Below, in pieces: positions 9,423 through 22,300 of a DNA stretch of 64,000 nucleotides (position 1 is the first letter of the stretch; every line of letters starts with the position of its first letter). The position numbers were made by a program, and so were the translations under genes. Origin of the DNA: Paucibacter sp. B2R-40 (lineage in GTDB: Bacteria > Pseudomonadota > Gammaproteobacteria > Burkholderiales > Burkholderiaceae_C); NCBI RefSeq assembly GCF_025717555.1, contig NZ_JAJIRP010000007.1:186001-250000 (forward strand), written 5' to 3'. The notes under the pieces were generated by a model. It did not search any database, had not been told where the DNA came from, and saw only the letters and a list, made by a program, of their open reading frames with translations.

Positions 9423-10868
9423 ATGAACGAAATCACATTCTTCTGGCACGACTACGAAACCTTTGGTCGCATCCCCCGGCGCGACCGTCCGGCGCAGTTC
9501 GCAGGCCTGCGTACCGATGCCGACCTGAACGAAATCGGCGAACCCTTGATGCTCTATTGCCAGCCAGCACCGGACTTCTTGCCCGACCCCGAAGCCTGTT
9601 TGTTGACTGGCATCCTGCCGCAGACTTGCCTCGAAAAGGGCGTTCTAGAGCATCAGTTTGCCGACGCGATCGAAGCTGCTTTGGCCGAGCCCGGTACGGT
9701 TGGTGTGGGCTATAACTCGATTCGTTTTGATGACGAAGTGACGCGCCATTTGTTCTGGCGTAACTTGATCGACCCCTACGCGCGCGAGTGGCAAAACGAA
9801 TGCGGTCGCTGGGACATTCTGGATGTCGTGCGCTGCGCCTACGCGCTGCGGCCGGACGGCATTCAGTGGCCCAAGCATGAGGACGGCCGACCTTCCTTCA
9901 AGCTTGAGCATCTGACGGTGGCCAACGGCTTGGTTCATGAGGCGGCACATGACGCGCTCAGCGATGTGCGCGCCACCATCGCGCTGGCAAGGCTGTTGAA
10001 GACGGCGCAGCCCAAGCTGTTCGAGTTTTGTCTTCGCTTGCGCAAGAAGGATGCGGTCTGGGCCGAAATTGGGGTGGGCCGACCCTTTTTGCACATCTCC
10101 GGCATGTATGGGCCTGAGCGCGGCTGCCTTGCTCTGGTCTGGCCCTTGGCGCCGCATCCGACCAATAAGAACGAGTTGATCGTCTGGGATTTGTCCACCG
10201 ATCCTGCCGAACTGCTGAGCTTGAGTGCGGCGGACATTCGCGGCCGTATGTTCGTCAAGCAAGAGGATCTTGCCGAGGGCCTGACGCGACTGCCAATCAA
10301 AACCATTCACATCAACAAATCTCCCATCGTAATTAGCAATTTGAAGACTTTGTCGCCAGCGCTGGCCGCCCAATGGGGCTTGGATATGGCGCAGTGCTTG
10401 GCCCATGCCGAAACCTTGATGGGCAAGCAGGGGCGAGCGCTGGATGGTCTGTGGGGCGATGTGTTTCAACGCGACAAAGCGAGCAGCGCGCCGGATGTGG
10501 ATGAGGATCTGTACGGTGGCTTTATCGGGCCGGATGATAGGCGCGCCCTGACACGCTTGCGCAGCCTGACGCCCGAGCAACTGACGCAGCGCGCCAGCGA
10601 AGGCAAGCTGAGCTTTGTAGATTCGCGATTGGACGAATTGGTGTTCCGCTTCCGCGCGCGCAACTGGCCCGCCAGCTTAAGCCCTGCTGAGCAAGAACGC
10701 TGGACCGCCCATTGCGCCGGGCGACTCCACGAAGGGCAGGGCGGCGCCCAGACCCTGTCAGCTCATTTCGAACAGATTGATCAGCTCAGCGAAGCGGCCG
10801 ATGAGCGGGGCCAGGAAATCCTGGGGGCGCTCTATGACTACGCCGAGCAAATCGCTCCTTTGGCTTAG
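9423..10868 (+). CDS. sbcB: exodeoxyribonuclease I
   Basis: ExoI degrades single-stranded DNA 3' to 5' and acts in mismatch repair and recombination. The 481-residue product matches the usual length of about 475. The N-terminal DEDD exonuclease domain starts with FFWHDYETFGRIPRRDRPAQF, holding the first catalytic Asp and Glu, and continues to HDALSDVRATIALARLL with a later catalytic Asp and His. The C-terminal SH3-like and helical extension domains typical of ExoI follow (motifs such as INKSPIVI). I chose the ATG at 9423 over a TTG ten codons upstream. It is divergent from tpsA and followed after about 20 bp by a small secreted protein gene. Confidence is high because motifs and length both fit. 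Confidence 0.95.
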   Translation: MNEITFFWHDYETFGRIPRRDRPAQFAGLRTDADLNEIGEPLMLYCQPAPDFLPDPEACLLTGILPQTCLEKGVLEHQFADAIEAALAEPGTVGVGYNSIRFDDEVTRHLFWRNLIDPYAREWQNECGRWDILDVVRCAYALRPDGIQWPKHEDGRPSFKLEHLTVANGLVHEAAHDALSDVRATIALARLLKTAQPKLFEFCLRLRKKDAVWAEIGVGRPFLHISGMYGPERGCLALVWPLAPHPTNKNELIVWDLSTDPAELLSLSAADIRGRMFVKQEDLAEGLTRLPIKTIHINKSPIVISNLKTLSPALAAQWGLDMAQCLAHAETLMGKQGRALDGLWGDVFQRDKASSAPDVDEDLYGGFIGPDDRRALTRLRSLTPEQLTQRASEGKLSFVDSRLDELVFRFRARNWPASLSPAEQERWTAHCAGRLHEGQGGAQTLSAHFEQIDQLSEAADERGQEILGALYDYAEQIAPLA

Positions 10869-10889
10869 TGGCAGATGAAAGGGCACAAA

Positions 10890-11375
10890 ATGAAGGCACT
10901 GTGTATTGGGGCCGCGTTCCCAATTGTGCTGAGCGTGCAGGCTGCGCCGTTGGAGCCTAGCCTTGCAAAAGGATGGCAGGCCGAGGTCGCCGCCGCCGAG
11001 TGCGCTTTCGCCGCCAGCATGGCGCAGCGCGACTTCGCGGCCTTCGAGCAGCGAGTGTCAGAGCAAGCTATTTTCTTTGGCGCTGCTGATCCCCTGCTCG
11101 GCAAGTCCGCCGTGCTGGCGGGGTGGAAGACCTATTTTGAGGCGCAGCTTGCGCCATTTTCCTGGGCACCGGATGAAGTGGTGGTGAGCCCGGACGGCAG
11201 CTTGGCGCATTCAAGCGGTTTGGTGCGAGACCCCAAGGGCGGCCTGCTGATGCGCTTTAACTCGGTTTGGCGTCAAGAATCGCCGGGCGTCTGGCGAGTG
11301 GTGGTCGACCGGGCCAGCCCTTTGACGGCGGCGGATCGAAGTGCGGCGTCAAAACCGAGCGCTACTGGGTGCTGA
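10890..11375 (+). CDS. secreted DUF4440/SnoaL-like protein
   Basis: A 161-residue protein with an N-terminal signal peptide (MKALCIGAAFPIVLSVQAA) and a fold-type resemblance to the NTF2/SnoaL-like DUF4440 family. The pattern is a helix with AAECAFAASMAQRDFAAF, then a beta strand with a conserved glycine (GKSAVLAGWKTYF), and later NSVWRQESPGVWRVVVD. Such proteins usually bind small ligands or act as isomerase-like enzymes, but the family gives no specific function. The ATG at 10890 was chosen because AAAGGG lies six bases before it; an ATG at 10875 is an alternative. It follows sbcB closely and may be co-transcribed. Its 3' end overlaps a possible small gene on the other strand. Confidence 0.7.
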   Translation: MKALCIGAAFPIVLSVQAAPLEPSLAKGWQAEVAAAECAFAASMAQRDFAAFEQRVSEQAIFFGAADPLLGKSAVLAGWKTYFEAQLAPFSWAPDEVVVSPDGSLAHSSGLVRDPKGGLLMRFNSVWRQESPGVWRVVVDRASPLTAADRSAASKPSATGC

Positions 11376-11548
11376 GCGCTTTGTGCACTTTGCCCTTGGG
11401 ACTTGGCCGAACTGGGGTTGGCGAACAGGCTGAGCATGGTGCCGATCGCAATGCCAATCAAAGCGCCGCCTGCCAGTGAGTTGAGCATCTGACGGCCAAA
11501 GGAAGGCACGCGTCTAGGCTTGTTCTTTAGATGCAACTGCTGACTCAT
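11273..11548 (-). CDS. possible small single-pass membrane protein
   Basis: A 91-residue open frame whose start ATG at 11548 is preceded by GGAGG three bases away. It encodes a basic N-terminus (LKNKPRRVPSFGRQM) and then one glycine-rich hydrophobic segment (GGALIGIAIGTMLSLF, about residues 27-42), followed by a polar tail. This is a normal small inner-membrane protein layout. The last 100 bases overlap the convergent DUF4440 gene, which weakens the call; the tail may be read-through of a shorter original gene. I recognise no family. It could be spurious. Confidence 0.4.
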   Translation of the reverse strand: MSQQLHLKNKPRRVPSFGRQMLNSLAGGALIGIAIGTMLSLFANPSSAKSQGQSAQSAQHPVALGFDAALRSAAVKGLARSTTTRQTPGDS

Positions 11549-11736
11549 GAGCCTCCGAGGCGCTGGGTTAATGGGCTCAGTTTGTCGGTGTTTTGTAGCC
11601 CACACCAGGGTAGATTCCCCTGGGTTTGGTCAAAAGAGCTTGAATCAAAGGCTTGTTCGGGGTTTTCTGCGTGGCCTAAATGCCTTACACCTGCGATAGT
11701 CGAGATTCGGTGAAGCCACCGTCATAGGAGTTGCAG

Positions 11737-12681
11737 ATGCATGAGGCAAATTCAAGGGAAGGTGCAGAGGGCGCACAAGAGCTCGGCGCGGCACGGATGC
11801 GGGCCTTATTGGTGCGTGCGCCAATGGCGGTGGGTTTCGTCAAGGACGGGACCTTTGCGCTGGTGAGCGAACATTTCAACCACTTATTTGGCCACGGCGA
11901 TGACACCGATTTGACCGGGCAATCGATACGCGGCGTCTATGTCTCGGACGCGGCCTTGCACTCGGTGCAAGAACGCATGACGGCGGCCTTTGTCAGCGGG
12001 CGTCCTTTGGATGACGAATTCGAATTTGTGCGCCGCGACGGCAGTCGTTTTTGGGGTCGCCTGCAGGCCACGCCGGTGCATTGGGATGCGCCGACAGGCG
12101 AGGCGCTTTGGCTGCTGGATGATGTCACTGCGGCGCGGGCCTTGCGCATGCAGCCGACCTGGACGGCCAAACATGACGCCTTGACCGAATTGGCGAATCG
12201 GCGTGAATTCGAGCGTCGATTGGCGGAGCATGTCGGGAGTCGCCGGCATGAGCCTGTGTCGGTGCTGTGGGTCGATGTGGATCACTTCTCCGAGGTCATC
12301 GCCGGCATGGGCGTTGAAGTGGGCGACCATTTCCTCTACGGTCTGGGGCAATTGTTGATCACCAAGGTGCGTGCTTCTGATTTGGTGGCGCGACTCGAGA
12401 ACGACTGTTTCGCGGTGCTGCTGCCCAATTGTGACCAGCATTACGCCGAGATCGTGGCCGAAAAAATGCGCTCTGGCATCGCCGGTTTCCGGTTGCGCTG
12501 GGGCTTGCACCGTACTCGCGTCAAGGCCTGTGTCGGTGTGGTGCAGTTGCAAGCGACGCTGGAAAGCGTTGATGCAGTCATTGGAGCGGCCGTATTGGCC
12601 TGCACCGAGGCCAAAGCGGCCGGGGGCGACAGTGTGCGCGTCTTCATTTCCGCCGGAGGCTACGAGGAACTGGCGGGATAG
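11737..12681 (+). CDS. PAS-GGDEF protein with degenerate active site
   Basis: A 314-residue protein with an N-terminal PAS-like domain (about residues 25-135; FEFVRRDGSRFWGR is typical) and a C-terminal GGDEF-type domain (about 145-300; DALTELANRREFERRL at its start). The canonical GGDEF signature is replaced by ENDCF in RLENDCFAVLLPNC, so both signature glycines and the catalytic Glu are lost. The product inhibition site RxxD is kept as RASD, and the metal Asp region WVDVDHF is also present. The protein is therefore probably not a diguanylate cyclase; it may sense c-di-GMP or serve as a scaffold. The ATG at 11737 has AGGAG six bases upstream. A strong terminator lies just downstream. Confidence 0.85.
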   Translation: MHEANSREGAEGAQELGAARMRALLVRAPMAVGFVKDGTFALVSEHFNHLFGHGDDTDLTGQSIRGVYVSDAALHSVQERMTAAFVSGRPLDDEFEFVRRDGSRFWGRLQATPVHWDAPTGEALWLLDDVTAARALRMQPTWTAKHDALTELANRREFERRLAEHVGSRRHEPVSVLWVDVDHFSEVIAGMGVEVGDHFLYGLGQLLITKVRASDLVARLENDCFAVLLPNCDQHYAEIVAEKMRSGIAGFRLRWGLHRTRVKACVGVVQLQATLESVDAVIGAAVLACTEAKAAGGDSVRVFISAGGYEELAG

Positions 12682-12705
12682 TTGGACTGGCCCTGTCTCT
12701 TGATC

Positions 12706-12734
12706 AGCCCACCCTTGCCCAGGTGGGCTTTTTT
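12706..12734 (+). terminator. rho-independent terminator after PAS-GGDEF gene
   Basis: AGCCCACC at 12706-12713 pairs perfectly with GGTGGGCT at 12722-12729, with an 8-base loop followed by a run of six T. It lies 25 bp after the stop codon of the PAS-GGDEF gene. Confidence 0.9.
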
Positions 12735-12868
12735 GCGACTGATCAAGGCTAGGGTTTGTACGGCGTGAAGAAATGACGGGAAATATCCCTTCTTTTCTAA
12801 AGTTCTGGCGCCGGCTGCCGATGATGTCTTCAGAATCCAGGCATTCACCAGCAGTACGGAGTTTCGCC

Positions 12869-13168
12869 ATGTCCATCGGTCTGTCCACCGCCCTGTCCGG
12901 CATCTCCGTCGCCAATGAGCGCCTGCGCGCGTCCGCCAACAATATCGCCAATACCCAGACCACGGATTTCCGCCGCCAGCAAGTGGAAGCACAAACTTTG
13001 GAATCGGGCGGCGTCAAAGGCCAACTGCGTCAAGTCAACTCGGTCGGCAATGCGGTCGAGGCCGATTTAATCACTCAAAAATCCGCCACCTACGCTTTTG
13101 TGGCCAATTTGCGGGTGCTGCAAACCCAGTTGGATGCTTCCGGCACCTTGCTGGACATTCACGCTTGA
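12869..13168 (+). CDS. orphan flagellar basal-body rod-domain protein
   Basis: A 99-residue protein whose N-terminal half matches the flagellar basal-body rod motif of FlgB/FlgC/FlgF/FlgG: SGISVANERLRASANNIANT then TDFRRQQV, which is the ANN(I/L)AN block used for axial assembly. There are no flagellar genes around it, and it is much shorter than FlgC (about 135) or FlgG (about 260). The C-terminus (FVANLRVLQTQLDASGTLLDI) also fits the helical C-terminal pairing motif of axial proteins. GGAG lies eight bases before the ATG at 12869. Similar stand-alone rod-domain proteins are found in other Betaproteobacteria, but I know of no assigned function. It may be an export-system axial component or a domesticated remnant. 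Confidence 0.75.
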   Translation: MSIGLSTALSGISVANERLRASANNIANTQTTDFRRQQVEAQTLESGGVKGQLRQVNSVGNAVEADLITQKSATYAFVANLRVLQTQLDASGTLLDIHA

Positions 13169-13189
13169 CTGCCTAGGTCCGGCTTGCCA

Positions 13190-15253
13190 TCAGCGCAAGG
13201 GCAAGCTCAAGGTGACACCGGTCCCCTGGCCGATTTGGCTATGCACTGAAATCTGACCTTGCAGCATCTCCTCCACCAGCATGCGCACAACGCTAAGCCC
13301 TAAGCCGGCTCCCGAGCGGCCCAATTGCCCACTGAAGAAGGGGTCAAAGATGCGCGGTAGTGCCTGGGCCGCTATGCCGCAACCGTTGTCCTGCAGGCGC
13401 AGTACCAGCCGGTCTTGCTGAACCTGCAAGCTCACACTGAGTTTGGGGTCTCTTGCCTGCTTCAAGCCATGCTCGACGGCGTTGTCCAGCAATTCCTTCA
13501 ACACATCGCTCAAGGCATGCATGGGGCCCCGCATAGGGAGTTGGGCCGGCATGTCGCACTCGCAGCGGACGCCGGCAGCGTCCAAGCGGGCTTGTTGCTG
13601 CGCCAAGGTGTCGCGCATCAGCCAGCAAACATCAAAATCTTGAGCGGTCTCTTGCGCACTGTCGCTGGAAAGGGCTTTCAAGCGTTGCACCAGCGCGGTG
13701 GCGCTTTCCAGCGAGCGATCCACGAGCGAAGAGCATTGCTGCAGCGAACTGGCGGTTTCAGTCAGCGCCTGGCGGCGCACCTGACCTTCGTTGAGCCAAT
13801 TCTCCAACTCGACGGCGCGGTCGTGGATCACCGACGCGCCCATTCGTGCATTGCCCAGCGGCGTGTTCAGCTCATGTGCCATGCCCACCACGACCCGGCC
13901 AAGTGCCAGCTGCTTCTCCTGCTGCATCAGGGCCTTTGAGGCCTGCGCCAACTCCAAGGTGCGGGCCGCAACGCGAGCCTCCAAATCTTCATTGGCTTGT
14001 TGCAAGGCTGCTTCGGCAGCTCGCCGGATGCTTGCTTCGGTTTGTAGTCGGGCCAAGGTCTGGCTCAGTTCTGCATTGCGGTTGGCTAAAGATTGTTCCA
14101 ACTGATTGCCTTGGCGGGTCAGTTGCTCGTTTTCGATGCGGCTGTGCTGCAAAGCCGCCACGTCTTGCACCGCGTTCGACAAGGTCGCCGAGATCGCCCG
14201 CATGCGCTGACGATAGACATCCAGCAAGCTGTGGCTGGCTTGCACGGCAGCAGCAGCGTCGCCAGCGGCTTGGCCGTGTCGGGCGATGGCCCTCAAGGCG
14301 TACTCACGGACAAACTTGGTGGCTTCACCCTGGCTGCGGAGTTCAAGCTCATAGTCCAACACCTGTTGCCATGCAGTGGCAGCGCCGCGCTCTCTCCATT
14401 CGATCAACCGGCGCGATAGCTCGACGCCCAAGCCTGCGCCAACAAACTGCGCTCTCATGTCTTGCATCGCAGGGTCGTTCAAGGCATCGAGATGCAGGCG
14501 TGCCTCGACCGTATCGCCGACCAAACTTTCCACAAAAGACAAATTGAGGTGGCTGGCCAAGGCATTGGCCGCCAGCCCGTGGCGCTGCGCCACACTCAAG
14601 CCATCTTGGTGCAAGGCCTTGCAGCGCAGCCACAACGGTGCGCCTGCCGGTGCCATCTGTTCGTCGGCTAATACGAAGCAGGCGGTCGCGCCGCTGACCA
14701 GCAGCCGGTGCAGATTGAGCGGTGTGATGCGTTCTCGTTGGCTCAAAACCTGATCGACCAAGGTCAGCAAGCCCTCATACATCTCACCTTGCGTCATGAC
14801 GGTTGACTGCGTGGCTTGAATGCTGTCGGCTACTTCATCTTCGCCCAGGCCCTGCAGCAGTTCGAGTGCGCGACTGAGTTGGGACAAGGCCCCATGGTGC
14901 ATGCGCATGCGGTTCTGCAATATTGCCAACACATGCAGCGCCGTAGCTTCGATCAGGGGCTCGGCTTTCAACTGGGAGGCCAGGCTCGCCAACTCCATCG
15001 CCCGGTTGAGATTGCCAATATCGGCCACATGCACATCAGAGCGCAATTCGGCCTGCAAGCCCAGGATCTGTGCAAACAGCGCGTCGGCAGGCGACAGCGC
15101 CGCTGCAGCGCCACTTGTGGCCAGCTCTGCCAGCGCAGCGTTGGCTTGGGGCAATTCCAAACGAGTCAAGTGCGTGAGGGCGGCCATCAGCGCGCGGCGA
15201 TGCGGGCCTTTGGCGGAGTGCGGATCCTGCGGTTCTTGCGAGCAATGCGCCAT
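13190..15253 (-). CDS. cytosolic sensor histidine kinase with helical-repeat N-terminus
   Basis: A 687-residue histidine kinase without an evident signal peptide or membrane segment. Residues about 20-340 look like an alpha-helical TPR-type repeat region, followed by a coiled coil (about 365-450). The dimerisation/phosphoacceptor segment has the phosphorylatable His at about 460 in GMAHELNTPLGN. The HATPase domain (about 565-687) holds the N box LLDNAVEHG, the G1 box DNGCGI and the G2 box GAGLGLSVV. No response regulator is encoded nearby. The phosphoacceptor motif HELNTPLGN is the same as that of the large kinase at 19.4-23.3 kb, so the two may share partners or ancestry. It is transcribed divergently from the bkd operon; its signal is unknown. 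Confidence 0.88.
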   Translation of the reverse strand: MAHCSQEPQDPHSAKGPHRRALMAALTHLTRLELPQANAALAELATSGAAAALSPADALFAQILGLQAELRSDVHVADIGNLNRAMELASLASQLKAEPLIEATALHVLAILQNRMRMHHGALSQLSRALELLQGLGEDEVADSIQATQSTVMTQGEMYEGLLTLVDQVLSQRERITPLNLHRLLVSGATACFVLADEQMAPAGAPLWLRCKALHQDGLSVAQRHGLAANALASHLNLSFVESLVGDTVEARLHLDALNDPAMQDMRAQFVGAGLGVELSRRLIEWRERGAATAWQQVLDYELELRSQGEATKFVREYALRAIARHGQAAGDAAAAVQASHSLLDVYRQRMRAISATLSNAVQDVAALQHSRIENEQLTRQGNQLEQSLANRNAELSQTLARLQTEASIRRAAEAALQQANEDLEARVAARTLELAQASKALMQQEKQLALGRVVVGMAHELNTPLGNARMGASVIHDRAVELENWLNEGQVRRQALTETASSLQQCSSLVDRSLESATALVQRLKALSSDSAQETAQDFDVCWLMRDTLAQQQARLDAAGVRCECDMPAQLPMRGPMHALSDVLKELLDNAVEHGLKQARDPKLSVSLQVQQDRLVLRLQDNGCGIAAQALPRIFDPFFSGQLGRSGAGLGLSVVRMLVEEMLQGQISVHSQIGQGTGVTLSLPLR

Positions 15254-17944
<2,691 letters not shown>

Positions 17945-17945
<1 letters not shown>

Positions 17946-19240
17946 TGGGACTGCATATCATCAAGATGCCCGACATCGGCGAAGGCATTGTGGAAGTGGA
18001 AGTGGTGGCCTGGCGGGTCAAGGTCGGCGACAACATTACCGAGGATCAGATCCTGGCCGATGTGATGACCGACAAGGCAACGGTGGAGATCCCTTCGCCA
18101 GTGCATGGCCGCGTCTTGGCGCTGGGCGGCGAGGCGGGCGAGGTGATGCGCGTGGGGTCGGACCTGGTGCGCATCGCGGTGGATGGGGAATTGGACGGGC
18201 AGGGCGCTGAACCGGCATCCGCGGCCGTGCCTGTTGCTACTTCCGTTTCAGCGCCTGCTCCCCTCTCGGCGATACCGACAGCGCAGGCGCCAGCACATCC
18301 CGCTGCGCCAGTGGCCCCACAGCCCGCGGCCATCCATCGTCCCCAGGATCTAAGCTCGAACGACAAGCCGATTGCCTCGCCCTCGGTGCGCCGGCGCGCC
18401 TGGGAGTTGGGCATCGATCTGGCTCAGGTTCGGCCCAGTGGTTCCGGCGGGCGCATCATGCATGCCGACTTGGAAGGCGTCAGCGCGCAGCCCAAGTCCA
18501 CCAACGCGTATGCGGCTGCTCCGGCGCTCAGCAAAGCTTTGGCCGCCGACGAGGTCATCAAGATCACCGGCCTGCGGCGCAAAATCGCGCAGAAGATGCA
18601 GGAATCCAAACGGCGGATCCCGCATTTCAGCTATGTCGAAGAGGTTGACGTCACCGAGTTGGAGGCCTTGCGCGAGCAACTCAATCAGCGCTGGGGCGCC
18701 ACACGTGGCAAGTTGACCGTGCTGCCGCTGCTGGTGCGGGCGATCACCCGGGCGGTACGCGATTTTCCGCAGGTCAATGCGCGGCTTGATGATGATGCCG
18801 GCGTGCTGACGCGTTATTCGTCCGTGCATCTGGGTGTGGCGGCGCAGACCGATGCGGGGCTGATGGTACCGGTCTTGCGCGATGCTCAGAACCTCGACCT
18901 ATGGTCAGCGGCGGCGCAGATCAAACGCCTGGCGGACGTTGCACGCACCGGCCGCGCTACCCGTGATGAGTTGACCGGCTCGACACTGACGTTGACCAGC
19001 CTGGGCGCCTTGGGCGGCATCGTCACCACGCCGGTGATCAACTACCCCGAGGTCGCAATTGTTGGGGTCAACAAAATCGTCGAGCGGCCGATGATGCGGG
19101 GCGGCGTGGTGGTGGGCCGCTTGATGATGAATCTGTCGTCGTCGTTTGATCACCGGGTGGTCGACGGCATGATTGCCGCGCAATTCATCCAGGCGATCCG
19201 GGCCCAATTGGAAAGCCCTGCGATGTTGTTTGTCGATTGA
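17945..19240 (+). CDS. bkdB: dihydrolipoyl acyltransferase E2 of branched-chain dehydrogenase
   Basis: E2 core enzyme that accepts the acyl group on a lipoyl arm and transfers it to CoA. The 431-residue protein has one lipoyl domain (about residues 3-78) with the lipoylated Lys in VMTDKATVEIPS. A Pro/Ala-rich linker follows, then a peripheral-subunit-binding domain (about 140-175; SPSVRRRAWELGIDLAQV). The C-terminal catalytic acyltransferase domain carries the HxxxDG motif in SSFDHRVVDGMIAAQF. Two adjacent ATG codons (17942 and 17945) are possible starts; I favour 17945 because GGAG then lies five bases upstream. It ends the operon; no E3 (lipoamide dehydrogenase) gene follows, so E3 must be supplied from elsewhere. 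Confidence 0.94.
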
Positions 19241-19265
19241 GCCGCCAGCCACAGGCTTGGCGGCT
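19240..19265 (+). terminator. weak hairpin at end of bkd operon
   Basis: AGCCGCCA at 19240-19247 pairs with TGGCGGCT at 19258-19265 with a 10-base loop. It begins at the last base of the bkdB stop codon, but no T run follows, so it may be only a mRNA-stabilising or Rho-dependent end. Confidence 0.4.
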
Positions 19266-19393
19266 TGAAGTGGCACTAAAGCCAGGGCTTGGGCTGGCAG
19301 TTGGGCCAATTCAGCGTGGTTTTGGGGCACGAAACATGCAGGTTTGATGAGAGACTTCGAGGCGTGAAGCCTCATCATTCATCCTTCATTGCA

Positions 19394-22300
19394 ATGTCTT
19401 GCTGGCTGTACTCGCTGACACTGGTGTTGGGTCTGCTGCAGATGCCGGTCCAGGCCGCAGGGGCAGTGGGTGCGGCGGGCGCCCGCAACTTTCATTTCGA
19501 AAGGTTGTCCGAAGCGCAAGGCTTGGCGCGCGACTCCGTCACCGCCATTGAGCAAGACAGCCTTGGCTTCATCTGGATAGGCAGCCAAGCCGGTCTGAGT
19601 CGCTTCGACGGCCTGCGAGTGCACAACTTCCGACACACAAGGAGTGATGCGCGCAGCTTGGCCGACAACTGGATACAGGCCTTGTTGACCGATCCGGCCG
19701 GCGGCTTATGGATCGGCACCAGGCACGGCCTGCAACGATTCAACCCTGGCGGCGACGACTTCGAGACCATCAAGCTGCCGTCCACTGGGCGTATCGGGCA
19801 GGCTTACGCGCAGATCAATGTATTGCTCAGTGATGGTCGCAGCGGCCTGTGGTTGGGCACCGATGATGGTTTGCTGCATTTTGAAACCAAAACTGGGGTC
19901 TTCAGGACCTTCTATCGCGGCCCAACGAATGGCCTGGCGCATGACAAGGTGCAGGCGCTGGCGCTCGATGCTGCCGGCAATTTGTGGGTCGGCACTGCCG
20001 CCGGCATCCAAACCCTGCTCATCGGCGCAAGGGAGTTCAGCAGCTTCACACCGAGTGGCGCTTTGCTCAGGTTTCCGCTCAACTTGGTGAAGAGCCTGGT
20101 GCTCGATAAGCAAGGCCTGCTGTGGGCGGTCAACGAGGCCGGCGTGCAAGCTTGGCGCTTGGATGCGCAGGGGCACGCCGTGCAGCGAATCTATGCCCAT
20201 GCGCGCAAGAGCAATGAAGGCTTTCTGCCGCTCTTGGTGGATCGCAACGGTCAACTGTGGCTGGGCACCGGCACCGACGGACTCTTGCAATGGCAGGCCG
20301 ACGAGCGGCAATTTCGCCACTACGCCCACCGGGCTAACGATCCGTTCAGTGTGCCCGAACATATCTCCAGCCTGTTTCATGATCGCAGCGGCTCGCTCTG
20401 GTTGGGCACCTGGGTGTCGGGGGTGTATCGCGCCGATCTGGCCAGCGGCGGCTTTAACAAGTTCGGTGCTGCGGGCTTTGGCAAGCAATACCTGAGCGAT
20501 CAGCGGGTCTTCAGCATCGCTGCCCAAACAACGGGCAAGCTCTGGCTGAGCACGACCGACGCTGTGGCCTTGCTGGACACACGCACCGGCGAAGCTCAGC
20601 AGTTCGAGTTTGGTCACAGTGAACAAGAGAGTATGAATTTCGCCGACGCGCGCGCGAGTGCGTCGGACAAAGCCGCGCTGGCGTGGCTGTACCGGCATAT
20701 GGACTCGCGCAGCAGCCAGTTGCGCTTGCCCTCGTTTGGTGCCGACAACCCGCTCGGCGACGTCATTCGTCACGTCGCCAGCGACACCAAGGGCTTGCTC
20801 TGGCTGGGCTCGCGCAGTGGCTTGCATCGGCTCGATCCCATCAGCGGGCGCAAGAAGACCTTCCGGCATGACGCGAATCAGGCCAGCAGCCTGAGCGATG
20901 ACATCATCAAGATGGTGTTGGCGGACCTGGACGGCGACATTTGGGTGGCCACTGAGCAAGGCCTGAATCGATTTGATGCCGCGACCGAGAGCTTCCGCCA
21001 TTTTCGTTCTGACGCCGCGCGTCCCGGCAGCTTGAGCAGCGATCGCGTTCAGTATCTGTTTCAAGACTCGCAGGCGCGCATTTGGGTGGGTACCGCGCAG
21101 GGGCTCAATCAGCTGAACAAGGCCGCCAATGGGGACATCAGCTTCAAGCAGTTCCCGGATTTGGCCAGTTTGGGCTCGGACCCCATTGGCGGCATCTTGG
21201 AGGACCGCAAGGGCCGCTTATGGGTCAGCACCACGGCCGGTATTTCGCGCTTCGATCCGGCCAATCGGGAACTGCGCAATTACACCGCCAAAGACGGCAT
21301 GATCGAGAGCTTCTATTTCGCCAATTCTGCTTTTCAGGATGCCGATGGGCGGATGTATTTTGGTGGCTTGAACGGATTGACCGGCTTTCATCCCGATGAG
21401 ATCCGCGACAACCCCATCCCGCCGCCACTGCAGATCACTGAAATCAGAGTCAATAACGAGGCTTTGCGACCCGGAAAATTAGTCCAGGGTTTGCAGCTCG
21501 AGGGAAGCATCGCGTCCTTGACTGAGCTTCAACTCAGGCACGAGCACAGTGCAGTTTCGATCGAGTTGGCGGCCCTGCATTACGCCGATCCTCAGCGCAA
21601 TCGCTATGCCTATCAATTGCAGGGCTTTGACGCCGATTGGGTCATGCCCGAGCCCGGCCAGCGCAAAGCGTCGTACACCAATCTGGCCCCAGGCAACTAC
21701 GTATTCCGCGCCAAGGCGGCCAACAAAGATGGAGTTTGGAACGAGCAGGGCACTTCATTGGCGCTGCGGGTGCTGCCCGCCTATTGGCAGACTTGGTGGT
21801 TCAGGCTGGGCGCATTGGCTCTTTTCGCGGCCGGCTTGTGGGGCTTGTTTTATGCCCGCGTGATGGTCTTGACCCGCCAACGCGTGCAGCTTGAAAGCCA
21901 AGTATTCGGGCGAACCGCTGAATTGCTGCACGAGAAGCAGGTGGTGGAGCAGACCCGTGACTTGCTGCTGGAGCAAAAGCTCGAGGTGGAGCGCCAAAAA
22001 GATATCGTCGAGCGGGCCCATGGCAATATCTCCACGCTCAGTGAGATGGGCCGGCACATCACCGCATCCTTGGACCGTGACTTGATACAGCGCAGCCTGT
22101 GCTTGCACGTACAGCAATTGATGCCAGTGGACGGCTTTGCGATTGGTTTTGTCAACAGCCCCCAGCGGCAACTCGAGTTTGCTTTCATCATCGGCGAAGG
22201 AAGTTCAGAGAACGGCTCCGTTGAAGCCTTGAGTTTGGATGCAAGCCAGCGGATCGAACTGCGCTGCCTGCGCAATCGCCAAGCGATGCTGCTGACGAGC

